From NCBI GenBank assembly GCA_030278955.1, contig JAOANR010000003.1, positions 32,131,227 through 32,195,226 on the forward strand: a DNA stretch of 64,000 nt. Reading direction: 5' to 3'. The position numbers and the translations under genes were made by a program. Source of the stretch: Hygrophila difformis. Lineage: Eukaryota; Streptophyta; Magnoliopsida; Lamiales; Acanthaceae. The notes beneath the pieces were generated by a model. That model ran no database searches and was not told where the DNA came from. It saw only the letters and a list, made by a program, of their open reading frames with translations. Below are positions 1-9,281 of the stretch, piece by piece (within the stretch, counting starts at the first letter, position 1; the number at the start of each line of letters is the position of its first letter).

Positions 1-233
1 GGCCGTGTTGGCCGTGAGTACTTTTCCGCTGCACTTACCTTATCCATGCATGATGATTTTTACTACCGTACTATGATTGAAGTATTAATAAATTCCGGAT
101 TCATTGTTGAATGTTTTAAAACTTTGCATACCCATAAGCCTTGCACTTCCTTAGCGAGCTCGGGAAGCCGTGTCTTGCTAGGGAGATGCGGCGGTGACAC
201 CTCGGCCTGGGTTATCAAATCCGGGGTGTTACA
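1..233 (+). repeat. LTR 3'-end fragment (Tekay-like)
   Basis: The window opens inside an LTR. The segment has the family's U5 landmarks: TTCCGCTGC near position 26, a tract related to CTTGCATCTCTCAAGTGAGCTCG, GTGTCTTGCTAGGGAG, GGCCTGGGTTATCAAATCCG, and the end GGGGTGTTACA at 223-233. The same end closes the element 1 LTR at 3807. No primer-binding site follows, so this is a truncated or solo LTR end. The short open frame at 46-291 is not coding. Confidence 0.85.
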
Positions 234-827
234 AGAACTCTCCGTATTTAATAAATTCCTTTTAACTAAGCATTTAAGCTTATATACTTAATATTTGTGT
301 ACGCCCCTTTGCAATTTGAATCATGCCTTTAAATCCTTATTATCAATGTTGTCAAAATACATTTTTCATATTTTAAAATGTGCATGAGTAAAAAGGTGAA
401 TTTTTATTAATTATATTTTTAAACCCATTATTGTTATGTTAGGGATTGACTTACTCAGTATTTTATATACTGATAAAACCCATTGTTTATTTTTCTTTTA
501 CAGAGTATGGAGAAATGGCATGGGTGTGCACGCATATTGGGGCTCGGGAATTAAATTAATATCTGTGAATGTTACATTTTATTAGACTTAAATTACTTAC
601 TGCATTTTGGCCATGTCGGCCCAAGTTACATTTCCGCTGCGACTTATTTTATTATTGTGGATGTTATTATACTATTTTAAAATGAAATCTTTTTGGGCAT
701 GCTTTTAAATTATTTTTGAAATACCTTTAGTCTTGCATCTCTCAAGTGAGCTCGAATGAAGTCGCGTCTTGCTTGGGAGGTGTGGCGGTGGCATCCCGGC
801 CTGGGTTATCAAATCCGGGGTGTTACA
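234..827 (+). repeat. Second LTR 3'-half fragment
   Basis: This fragment carries CTTACTCAG at 452-458, a hairpin with arms CAGTAT (456-461) and ATACTG (467-472), a pyrimidine tract ending CAG at 501-503, CATGTCGGCC, and TTTCCGCTGC. It ends GGGGTGTTACA at 827. The first half of the LTR is missing and no primer-binding site follows. It is a 3' LTR piece placed directly after another LTR end. Confidence 0.8.
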
Positions 828-1040
828 GCTATATCAAATCTGGAGTATTACATTCCGCTGCAATTTAGATAGAATTATGTAATGATTTCTACTATCTATT
901 ATTGAATGGGCTGTTTTAAATGTTTTAAATCCTGAAATACCTAGCCTTGTATCTCTTTAGCAAGCTCGAAGAAATCGTGTCTTGCTAGGGAGGTGTGGCG
1001 GTGACATCCCGGCCTGGGTTATCAAAACCGGGGTGTTACA
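828..1040 (+). repeat. Third short LTR 3'-end fragment
   Basis: From ATTCCGCTGC near 850 the sequence matches the last ~190 bp of the LTRs (CTTGTATCTCTTTAGC, GTGTCTTGCTAGGGAGGTGTGGCGG) and ends GGGGTGTTACA at 1040. It is the third LTR end within 1.04 kb, which suggests repeated insertion or unequal recombination. Confidence 0.8.
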
Positions 1041-1141
1041 GCAAGTCCGGGAGTGAGACGATTTAAATCTTAAAAATAAACATGAACCATAGGTGCTATT
1101 AATTGGGGTATGCGAGAATATATATATATATATATATATAT
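1041..1141. other. Spacer ending in (TA)n microsatellite
   Basis: About 75 bp of unassigned sequence is followed by an alternating TA run (about 1118-1141). Element 1 starts immediately after it. The last five bases, TATAT (1137-1141), are repeated at 50868-50872 and serve as the presumed target-site duplication. Confidence 0.7.
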
Positions 1142-3807
1142 TGTAATACCCGATACTTTTAATAATAGGAAATGGAATTAAATTCGAAAAGTGAGGGAAG
1201 TTTAACTCGAAGAACCGTGAAGTCGAAAATGATTTAAATAAATAAATCATTGCACGGGAATGAAAAGACGACGAATTCGACGCCGACGAATATAAATTAA
1301 ATGGATAAGAGAATTCGAATACGAAATCAATTAAAGACGAAATAAAATTTAGGATGGGAATCATAATTCGAGAATGACCCGGAAAACCGAGCCCGAAAAC
1401 GTATGAGGATAGAAACCCGAACGAGAGGAGGAAAGACCCAACGGATTGCATGGCCCGGCCCACGACACAGCTCTACCGGGGGCCGCACGGTGGCCGCGCG
1501 GTCTGGAGAGATACTGCGCCAAGACCGCGCCATACTACAGTGGACGATCAACTTTCGGTTTTCGGCGATTTCTTACCTTATTTTCGACCTCCGACTTTGG
1601 TAACTCAAGCTTAGGCAATGGGAAGGCTATATGGACGGATTTTGAGGTCTTGAAGCTCATTATTTTCGAGCTCCAAACCCTAGCAGCCCCCAAACCTCTC
1701 CAAACTCTCCCAACTTCTTCCAAAACCCGAAATCACCGAAGTCCGTGCTTTCCGATCACTTTCCGGCGACGAAATCGACGAAGAAGGCGTGGAGAACAAG
1801 AACTTTAGTGTTCCAGATTGTGGTAAGTCGTTCATAGGCTTTCGTTTAACTTTTCGAACCCAAAAATTCGATCTAACATTAGATTCCTTCTTTCGATTCG
1901 AATCCGTGGCCAAAGTTGGAAGATTCGTGTTGAGGAGATCCGTTCGTGTCAAATCTTAGAGCCCGGACGACCCCGAGACAGTCTAGGATGAAATTCAAGT
2001 AAGATAATGCCTTACATATCAATATTGGTGGTTTAGAACCGTTCGAAACATTAGATTTAAATCAAACCTTAAAATCGGACATAAAAGATTCAATCTTTAT
2101 GCGTTTTCTGAGATTGGCCAAGAAACCCTATTTCGTGAATCCGAAACCGGAAACTCCGAACTAGAGATTTGTTCCCAACATCTTAATCTCGCTTGTGTCA
2201 AAATTTCATGCATTTTTATTAAGGTTTGATACCCCAAATCACGTTGAACATTCTCTGTGATGTATGAACTTTTCAAAACCCTTGACAGATTACATGGTCA
2301 AATTTGATGTGCATTTTTCTATCACTCGTGGTCAAAACTAATCTTTGTTGTAAACATGAATGTTGTAGATAAAGGTCTTGAGAACATGTCTGTAAAATGT
2401 CGTGCATTTTCATTAACATTTGGATAGTCAAAACCTGTTTTGACTACACTGTGTCCGTGAAGAAAAAGTTGACAGATTTTTAGTCCGAATTTAGTGAATT
2501 AATGTGACCTAATCCGTGATGAATTTGCTAATATGCCTCTAATAAAACTTGTTTATTTTGGTGTCTTTTAAGTGCCTGTAAAATTTCATAACTTTTGGAG
2601 GTTGTTTGCTATGTCAAAAACTATTTCAAAAATCAGTGCGCTGTTTAGAAAAAGTTGACAGATTTTATACTTTGCAAAGATTGTGAAATTTCACTCATTT
2701 CCCCTTCTATTTTCGAAAACCTTAAAACATGAAAGTTGTTCGTTAGCATGTTTTTGAGCTAATGTGAAAATTTCAAGTCGATTGCCTTTGGAATGAATTT
2801 TTAAACTGAGATGGCGTAAACTGTGGCGATGGCTTGGCTGAAATGTTGAAAAACTCGACTTTTGAGAAACTCATGCTTTGTGAGATAAGTCTAAACAATA
2901 AAACATGTATTTTTAAAAATCCCGTTAATCTAGGCTGAGCTAGATCTCCACGTAAGTAAGGGGTGAGTGCTCTGCAGGGTGCCCCTCTATCTTGAAATTC
3001 GTGCCCGAGTGGACGAAATGTGATATATTGTGAAATTGTGCCAAAACGGCCATTGTGAAATTAGTCTACACTCTCGGGTGTATCCGAATGCGTTACTCGA
3101 GGCTCCGGAGTGGTAGTGTGTATGGCGCGATAGTCGGATTGCTTCGGCAATTCTGAAACTTGATACTTGAGAAACTTGATACATGAGAAACGAGATACTT
3201 GAAATATATGGTTGTGGCGTCCTCTTCTTAGTTAACGAGAGAAAATTTAAAAGACTTGAATTTTTGTTTATTTATTTATTTATGTCGTTGATTATGCATT
3301 TTAAATTATGTCTTTAAATTTATGCCCATGCCTTAAATTATCATTTTTAAATTAAATGGTTTATGAGAAATTATGGATTTTATCATTGTCCAACATGCAT
3401 TCTTAAAATGAATTTTTGAATTAAAAACCCCTTTATTGCTATGCTATGAATTGTCTTACTCAGTATTCCTTAACACTGATAAATGTTGTTTATGTTTTTC
3501 TATGACAGAGTATGAAGCATGAGCATACATCCGGGGGATTTATTTTGGACATTTTATTATTTTCTGCATGATACTGCATACAGGCCTGTTAACCCGTGTT
3601 TTGACCATGTCGGCCCTATATTTTATTTCCGCTGCGTTTATGGATGATTATTATTTTTAAAATATAAGTACTTCCGGACTTGGTTGTTTTAAATTATTTT
3701 ATACCATTAGCCCTGCATCTCTCAAGTGAGCTCGAATGAAGTCGTGTCTTGCTTAGGAGGTGTGGCGGTGGCATCCCAGCCTGGGTGATCAAATCCGGGG
3801 TGTTACA
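1142..3807 (+). repeat. Element 1 5' LTR
   Basis: The LTR starts TGTAATACCC and ends GGGGTGTTACA, 2666 bp, and is followed 3 bp later by the primer-binding site. It has a GC-rich block near 1440-1520 containing GCGCGGT-type motifs, as the other LTRs of the group do. It also has a strong 5' splice-donor-like site at 2963 and an acceptor-like site at 3508. The 3' end matches the remnant at 50656-50867. I see no convincing coding ORF in it. Confidence 0.9.
2963..3508 (+). promoter_or_regulatory. Putative LTR leader intron (donor to acceptor) with hairpin
   Basis: GGG|GTGAGTGC at 2961-2970 fits the plant 5' splice-site consensus. A T-rich tract ending GACAG|AG at 3508 fits a 3' splice site, which would give a 546-nt intron. 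About 30-45 nt before the acceptor a hairpin pairs 3461-3467 with 3472-3478 (one mismatch). CTGAT inside its 3' arm fits the plant branch-point consensus. Equivalent pairs at the same spacing occur in the B, C and 60375 LTRs. Splicing is inferred, not shown. Confidence 0.5.
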
Positions 3808-3810
3808 AGT

Positions 3811-3822
3811 TGGTATCAGAGC
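3811..3822 (+). promoter_or_regulatory. Primer-binding site, initiator-Met tRNA type
   Basis: TGGTATCAGAGC starts 3 bp after the LTR end. It is the standard complement of the 3' end of plant initiator methionine tRNA used by Ty3/gypsy chromoviruses to prime minus-strand synthesis. The position fixes the LTR end and the plus orientation of element 1. Confidence 0.92.
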
Positions 3823-4047
3823 CCGGAATATTTTTAAAGCTACTATTATTGTTTTTAAACCATTATTTTAAAACTAGTATTATTTCAAATTTATTATTAA
3901 AACCACTAGTATTATTTTGAGCCCAAATTTTTGGCCCAATCACTATACTTATTATTTTATAAAAATTCCAAATTTTTGAGCCCAAAAATTTTAGCCCAAT
4001 TTTTACCTAGCCCAATATTTTTTTTTAGACCAAAGAATTATTACATT
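3823..4047 (+). other. Element 1 leader, left part
   Basis: AT-rich untranslated leader with repeated GGCCCAA/TTGGGCC-type words, as in the leaders of A, B and D. It is broken by element A after ACATT (4043-4047). The leader resumes at 12712. Confidence 0.75.
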
Positions 4048-7000
4048 TGTAACACCCCGATTTTTAATAACCCAGGTCGGGATATCACTGCCACACCTCC
4101 CAAGCAAGACGCGGTTTCTCCGAGCTTGCTAGAGATATGCAAGGCTATGGTTTTTCAGAATTTAAAACATTTCAAACAGCCCATTTATAAATATATAACA
4201 AAGATCATTACATAGTATTATCTAAGTTGCAGCGGAAAGTAATATTTAAATATAGATATAGAAGCGGAAATATAAATAGGGCCAACACGGCCAAAACACG
4301 GGTTATACAGGCCCGTTATGCAAGTCATATATAAAAACGAGAGTAAACGTTCCCAAAATCCCAATGCATGCTATGCTCATGTGTAAGCCTCATACTCTGA
4401 AAAGAAAATGAGAGCAACGGTTTGTCAGCATAAACATGCTGAGTAAGTTAACCCCTAGCATACAGTAATGGGGTTTCAAAGCCTTTAGTTATTTAAGAAA
4501 GAATTGACTTACATTTAGCACGATTGCATGCACTATATAAAATAGCTCGACTAAATAATGGAATTTAATTGTATAAATCCAAGGTATGAATTCCAAATGA
4601 TCACAGATATAACTTGTAAGGCGATTAACTAAATTGACAAAAACCAAAACACAATTTAACAAGGATTTAATTTAAATCTCTTATAAATTTATCGTTTCAT
4701 TTCTTTTATAGATCATCATTCGCTGGGGCTCTTATGTCCACTAATCTCATGGTCAATATTTCACTAGGGCCCTTACGTCCGCTAGTCATACGCTTGGGCC
4801 CTTATGTCCACAAGTCACATAATCAATATCGCGCTAGAGCTCTTACGTCGGCTAGACATACGCTTGGACACTTATATCCACAAGCCACATAGTCTACATT
4901 CATAGTATCTAACTTGGTCACAAATCACCAATATTTCAAAAGAATTTAGAAAAATATTTTTATTTGCTTAGACATATCTCGCGAATCATGTGTTTCTCAA
5001 AAGACGAGTTTTTCAACATTTTAACCAAGCCATTTCCACAGTTTACACCATCTCAGTTTAAAAATTCATTTCACAGGAAGTCGACTTGAAATTTCTACAG
5101 TAGATCAAAAACACGCTAACGAACAACTTTCGTGTTTTAAGTTTTCCGAAATTATGTGAGGAAACAGGTGAAATTTTACAAGCTTTACAAAAGCCAAAAT
5201 TTGTCATAATTGTCTACACAGCGCACTGATTTTCAAAAGAGTTTTTGACATAGCAAAAGACCTCCGAAATTTATGAAATTTTACAGGTACTTAAAAGACA
5301 CCAAAATAAACAAATTTTATTAGAGGCAAATTATGCAAATTCATCACGGATTAAGTCAGATTAATCCACTAAGTTCGGTTTAAAAATATGTCAACTTTTC
5401 CTTCTCGGACACAGTGTATTCAAAACGGGTTTTAACTATCCAAACGTTAATGAAAATGCACGAAACTTTACAGGCATATTCTCAAGACATTTATCTACAA
5501 CTTTTATGTTTTCACCAAAGATTAGTTTTGACCACAAGTGATAGAAAAATGCACATCAAGTTCGACCAAACAATCTGCCATGGTTTTCGAAAGAGTCATG
5601 CCTCACAAAAAATGTTCGACGCGGTTTGGGGTACCAAATCTTAATCAAAATGCATAACATTATACAGAGGTATTCACGACTCATAGATCTACAAATTTCA
5701 TGTTTAACACAAGTCCTAATTCGGCCTAGATCCGAGGTCAAAATGGCTAACAAGTTCGAGATTCAAATCTGCCAAAGTTCTAAGTTCGAAAAACGGGCAG
5801 CAGTGTTCAGATTCGGTTTTTGGGCATCAAACCATAACGAAAAAATACGAAAATTTTACACAAGGTAGATATATGTCTTAGGAACACTTTTTATGTTTTG
5901 AGTTTTCTCGTTTAAAGACTTTTAAGGGTTCGAAAAATTCATCCAAAAACGTTGCGCGCGTGTGAGACTTCTATTGACAGATTTTATTAAATTCTTGTGT
6001 TGAATCTTATGTTTGATCGATTTTTAGCCACCAAAAACCGTATGTAAGAATTAACTTACTTAATATGAGTTCTAAACAGCCCCTTGGGTCGTCCTGAATC
6101 TACGGACGGCTACGAACGGATCTCCTCAACACGGTTCTTCTTCCTTTGGCTCCGATTTGTATTTTTGAGAATAAAAACCATAAGTTAGAATCTAAATCCG
6201 ACGAAAACTATGAAACGAAGTTCAAGACTTCATCTTACCACTATCTAGGATCTGAACACTTCCTTTCCACATCCTCCTTGCTCCGGTTTGTTCGTCGGAC
6301 GTTCAAGAATACAAGAAACTTAGGGTTTTTTTTTCGGTTTGAATGGTGGTGGGAGAGAAAGTGAGAGAGTGGAGGCTGTCTTAGGATTAATTTAGGGTCT
6401 ATAAATCTGAATTTAGGGAGTTAGGATCATCTAGAATCGTCCCATATCCCCTTCCCTCCTTGGTGATTGTGTTTCCATAGTCGGGGGTCGAAAATATGGT
6501 AAGAAATCGCCGAAATCGTGCAAGTGTGCACCTGCCTCTGTAGTGGCGCGGTCTTAGGGCAAACCCCGCTTGGCGACCGCGCGGCTCCGGCCTGGGCCGG
6601 GTCGTGCGATCCGTCGGGCCCTTTCTCCTCTCTTTCGGACTTCTGTCCTTCTACGTTTTCGGGCTCGACTTTTCGGGTCGTTCTCGGGTTACGATTCCTT
6701 TCTTAAATTTATTTCGACTCAAATGAATTTCACATTCGAAATCTTGAATCCGTCGAGTTTGAATTCGTCGTCTTTCGACTCCCGTGTAATAATTTATCTA
6801 ATTAAATTATTTCCGACTTCACGGGTTCTTGGAATTAAAATTCTTTTCCTTCTTGAATTTAATTCCAATCTTTTGGGATTAATCCATGGAATATCTTCGG
6901 GCTTCCTTTCCCTCTTTTATTCCATTTTGAATTTATCGGTAATTCATTTTCGGGCAATAATGAATTATTTTCTTTTTCTCGCAAATATTTCGGCCTTGAT

Positions 7001-7466
7001 CGGATTAAGAAATAAATTTTATTCCTTTGGACGTCGATAAAAATCCCGGGTATTACAGTCTACCCTCCTTAAGAATCAACTTCGTCCCCGAAGTTGCTTG
7101 TCATACTAGGGTTGCTTAAGAGCAAATTCTCGGGTATTACAACCTACTCGTCTTGGAAATCAACTTCGCCCTCGAAGTTGTGTGTTAGCTTCTCGCGAGC
7201 TTGGAGTTAAGGTCCTTTCTATTTTGTGATATTGTGCTATTCTTTGATTGCGTGATTGTATCATTGTGTGTTGTTGTTTGATATTGTTTGAAATCGTTTG
7301 TCAGATATTGTTTGTATTATTTTTATTATATCGTTTGACTGATCCCAGAATTAAAATTTCCAGGTTGCCTACGTACCCCGTGAAGGGATCAAGTCATAAC
7401 GTAGTTCAAAACAATTTGAATTTGTTTATTTATTGATTTGGGATACATAATATTCGGGTTGTTATG
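4048..7466 (-). repeat. Element A 3' LTR (long form)
   Basis: On the element's sense strand this LTR runs from 7466 to 4048. The inner end reads CATAACAACCC where the other LTR has TGTAACAACCC, a two-base change at the terminus. It contains, internally at 7051-7073, the junction AAGGAGGGTAGAC|TGTAATACCC that is the real internal/LTR boundary in elements B, C and D. It also contains a tandem repeat (about 4718-4900), the hairpin CAGCAT/ATGCTG at 4426-4441, and a GC-rich block near 6540-6610. Confidence 0.88.
4718..4900. repeat. Tandem repeat in A LTR (CTTAYGTCC units)
   Basis: The block repeats units of roughly 40 bp built on GGGCYCTTAYGTCCNCNAGTC, with alternating half-units (…TCCACAAGTCACAT and …TCCGCTAGTCATAC). 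Five copies of CTTA(C/T)(G/A)TC can be counted. A matching block lies in the other LTR at about 9952-10135. It sits where the B and C LTRs carry their CTGCAG/GTGAGTGC donor region. Confidence 0.8.
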
Positions 7467-7505
7467 TCCTCCCCCCTTAAGATTACAGTTATGTCCCCAT
7501 AACTG
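7467..7505 (-). promoter_or_regulatory. Polypurine tract 1 and terminal palindrome of element A
   Basis: Sense-strand CTTAAGGGGGGAGGA (complement of 7467-7481) abuts the 3' LTR and is the plus-strand primer used by this element. Next to it the palindrome CAGTTATGGGGACATAACTG (7486-7505; 8-bp arms, 4-nt loop) directly follows the gag stop. The same palindrome is found at the pol 3' end of B and C and after gag in D. Confidence 0.8.
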
Positions 7506-7506
7506 C

Positions 7507-8628
7507 CTATTCATTATTCTCAAGGAGGTTCGGGTTTTGATCTTGTTCCTTGTCAGCCTCTCCTTGCTGAAGGTTCATCAAGTCTATTCTCTTTTCGATC
7601 GCCTCCTCTGGTGTTCGACATCCCTTAGCCTTGTGACCGAACTTGCCGCACTTATAGCAGGCTCCAGGCTTCGGGCATTGGCGCACCAGATGTGCATGGT
7701 TGCATCGTGGGCAGCGTGGTATAAATGCTTCACGGTTGTCATCTCTTCCATTCTCGAGACCTTTATTTTCTTTCCTTCGAGATCCATTGTCTTTCCTAGA
7801 GTTGTTGTTGTTGTCTTTCCGATCCTTCTTCTCAAGTCCTTGAGAGTCCTTGCTCGACTCACCATTTTCCTTACGCTTCAATTGCTGGATTCGAGCAATT
7901 GCTACAGCGCGATCATATATCGTCTGCAGGTTTGTGAATTGTCCTACTCCAAGTATCTCCCGGATACTAAGGTTCAGACCCATCTCGAATTTCTGAGCCT
8001 TGTCAGAATCGGTTGGTACTATCCTCGTAGCAAATCGTACTAGCTCCTTGAATTTGGTGTAGTACTCTTGCACTGTTTGTGCACCTTGCTTCAGGTTGAT
8101 GAATTCCTCGTATTTCGCAGTCTTGATGCTCAATGGGTAGAATCTTTCTCTCAAGGCTTCCTTAAGTCCTTCCCAGGTGGAGGCTTCTTCATCTTCCTCT
8201 GACTTCATTTGAATGTTTTGCCACCACTCATCGGCTTCGCCTCCTAAGTAGTAGGTCGCTACACGTATCTTCTCCTCGTCGGGGCATTTGATAGCGTCCA
8301 AAAGTTTATCAAAGGTACGGATCCACCCCTCTAGTTTGGCAGGATCTTCCTCCTCATCATAGTGTGGTGGTTGATAAGGATTTACCAAAGCTAGATAGTT
8401 GTTTCGAGCTACTGACGGAGGTATTGCCGCTTGTGCCCTATGCACCTCGGCGTTTCCTAATGCTACGAGTACTTCTTCTACCGCCCTTAAACGTTCATCC
8501 ATGTTGTTGGGAATAGGAGGCGCACAATCTCCTACGTTCGGAGGAATCTCATTGTTGTTGGGTGCGTTTGGGAGGTCAGTGTCAGTGCCGTTTGGACTTC
8601 CCTTCCTCGGCTTTCTCCTAGGTGCCAT
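7507..8628 (-). CDS. Gag polyprotein of element A (intact, no pol)
   Basis: A 373-residue capsid/nucleocapsid precursor beginning MAPRRKPRKG at 8628. A Retrotrans_gag domain lies at about residues 85-200 ([32 protein letters not shown]). A basic Lys/Arg/Asn-rich linker follows, then two zinc knuckles near residues 306-337: CPRCNHAHLVRQC (CX2CX3HX4C) and CYKCGKFGHKAKGC (canonical CX2CX4HX4C). The protein should assemble particles and bind element RNA in the cytoplasm. The ORF ends NPNLLENNE and no protease follows. Element D ends its gag region at the same junction, so pol loss predates both. The start is fixed by homology with the gags of C and D, which all begin M(A/T)PR. The frame is fully open, which fits a recent insertion or retained function. 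Confidence 0.93.
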   Translation of the reverse strand: MAPRRKPRKGSPNGTDTDLPNAPNNNEIPPNVGDCAPPIPNNMDERLRAVEEVLVALGNAEVHRAQAAIPPSVARNNYLALVNPYQPPHYDEEEDPAKLEGWIRTFDKLLDAIKCPDEEKIRVATYYLGGEADEWWQNIQMKSEEDEEASTWEGLKEALRERFYPLSIKTAKYEEFINLKQGAQTVQEYYTKFKELVRFATRIVPTDSDKAQKFEMGLNLSIREILGVGQFTNLQTIYDRAVAIARIQQLKRKENGESSKDSQGLEKKDRKDNNNNSRKDNGSRRKENKGLENGRDDNREAFIPRCPRCNHAHLVRQCPKPGACYKCGKFGHKAKGCRTPEEAIEKRIDLMNLQQGEADKEQDQNPNLLENNE

Positions 8629-9266
8629 TTTCTGTTATTAAGTACGCGAAGATGAGTTTCTAATCTAGGGAACGTTAGAAGTCAGGAAAATTGAAAGATA
8701 GATCGGTAAAGGGAGATAATAGATGTGAGCAAGAGTGTTCTTGATCGACGTTTAAGACTAAAGCAAAGTTTGTCTCTAGTAAGCGCTCCTAAGTCAAGGT
8801 CATGTCGAGTTCTAAGGAATGTTCCTTAACATCGATAGTTCACATAAAAGAGTTAGAGTAAATGTCTATATGCAATGCAAATGGTGATCCCCCGAAGCTA
8901 ATTTATATTTATATCTATCTTCCATGGGTTTAAAAATAAGTTTATTCCATGGAGGTAATACTCTAAAAATTAAAAATAATAGTAGCTAAAAGTCTTGGGC
9001 CTCTATATTGGGCCGAAATAATACACATTTGGGCTTTATTAAAAACATAGGGATTGGGCCTTTAAAAATAATTGGGCTGAAAGGTTGGACCCAAGTAATA
9101 AGTAAATAATTGGTCTAAGAAAAATATTTGGGCTTCAAAAACCTTGGGTTTAAAAATAATTTGGGGTAGGAAATTTCAAAATCTAATTTGGCTTCTAAAA
9201 TAATAGATTTAAAGTAATAATAATAATGGTTTAAAAATAATAATACTAGTTTGAAAAATAGTCCGG
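8629..9266 (-). other. Element A leader with CCATGG hairpin
   Basis: This untranslated leader lies between PBS and gag. The arms TTCCATGG (8920-8927) and CCATGGA (8947-8953) enclose a 19-nt AT-rich loop. A G-run/ATGCA motif (complement of 8870-8893) is shared with the leaders of C, D and element 1. No coiled-coil leader ORF is present here, unlike in C and element 1. Confidence 0.65.
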
Positions 9267-9278
9267 GCTCTGATACCA
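9267..9278 (-). promoter_or_regulatory. Primer-binding site of element A
   Basis: GCTCTGATACCA on the plus strand is TGGTATCAGAGC on the element strand, three bases from the 5' LTR end at 9282. It is the initiator-Met tRNA type. Confidence 0.92.
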
Positions 9279-9281
9279 CTT

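Noticed and set aside
1327..1952. Several short ORFs in the GC-rich block of the element 1 LTR
   Set aside because: The same block in A-D gives different, non-homologous frames, so it is LTR sequence and not coding.
7438..8043. 201-residue plus-strand ORF opposite gag of element A
   Set aside because: Antisense shadow of a well-supported gag frame.
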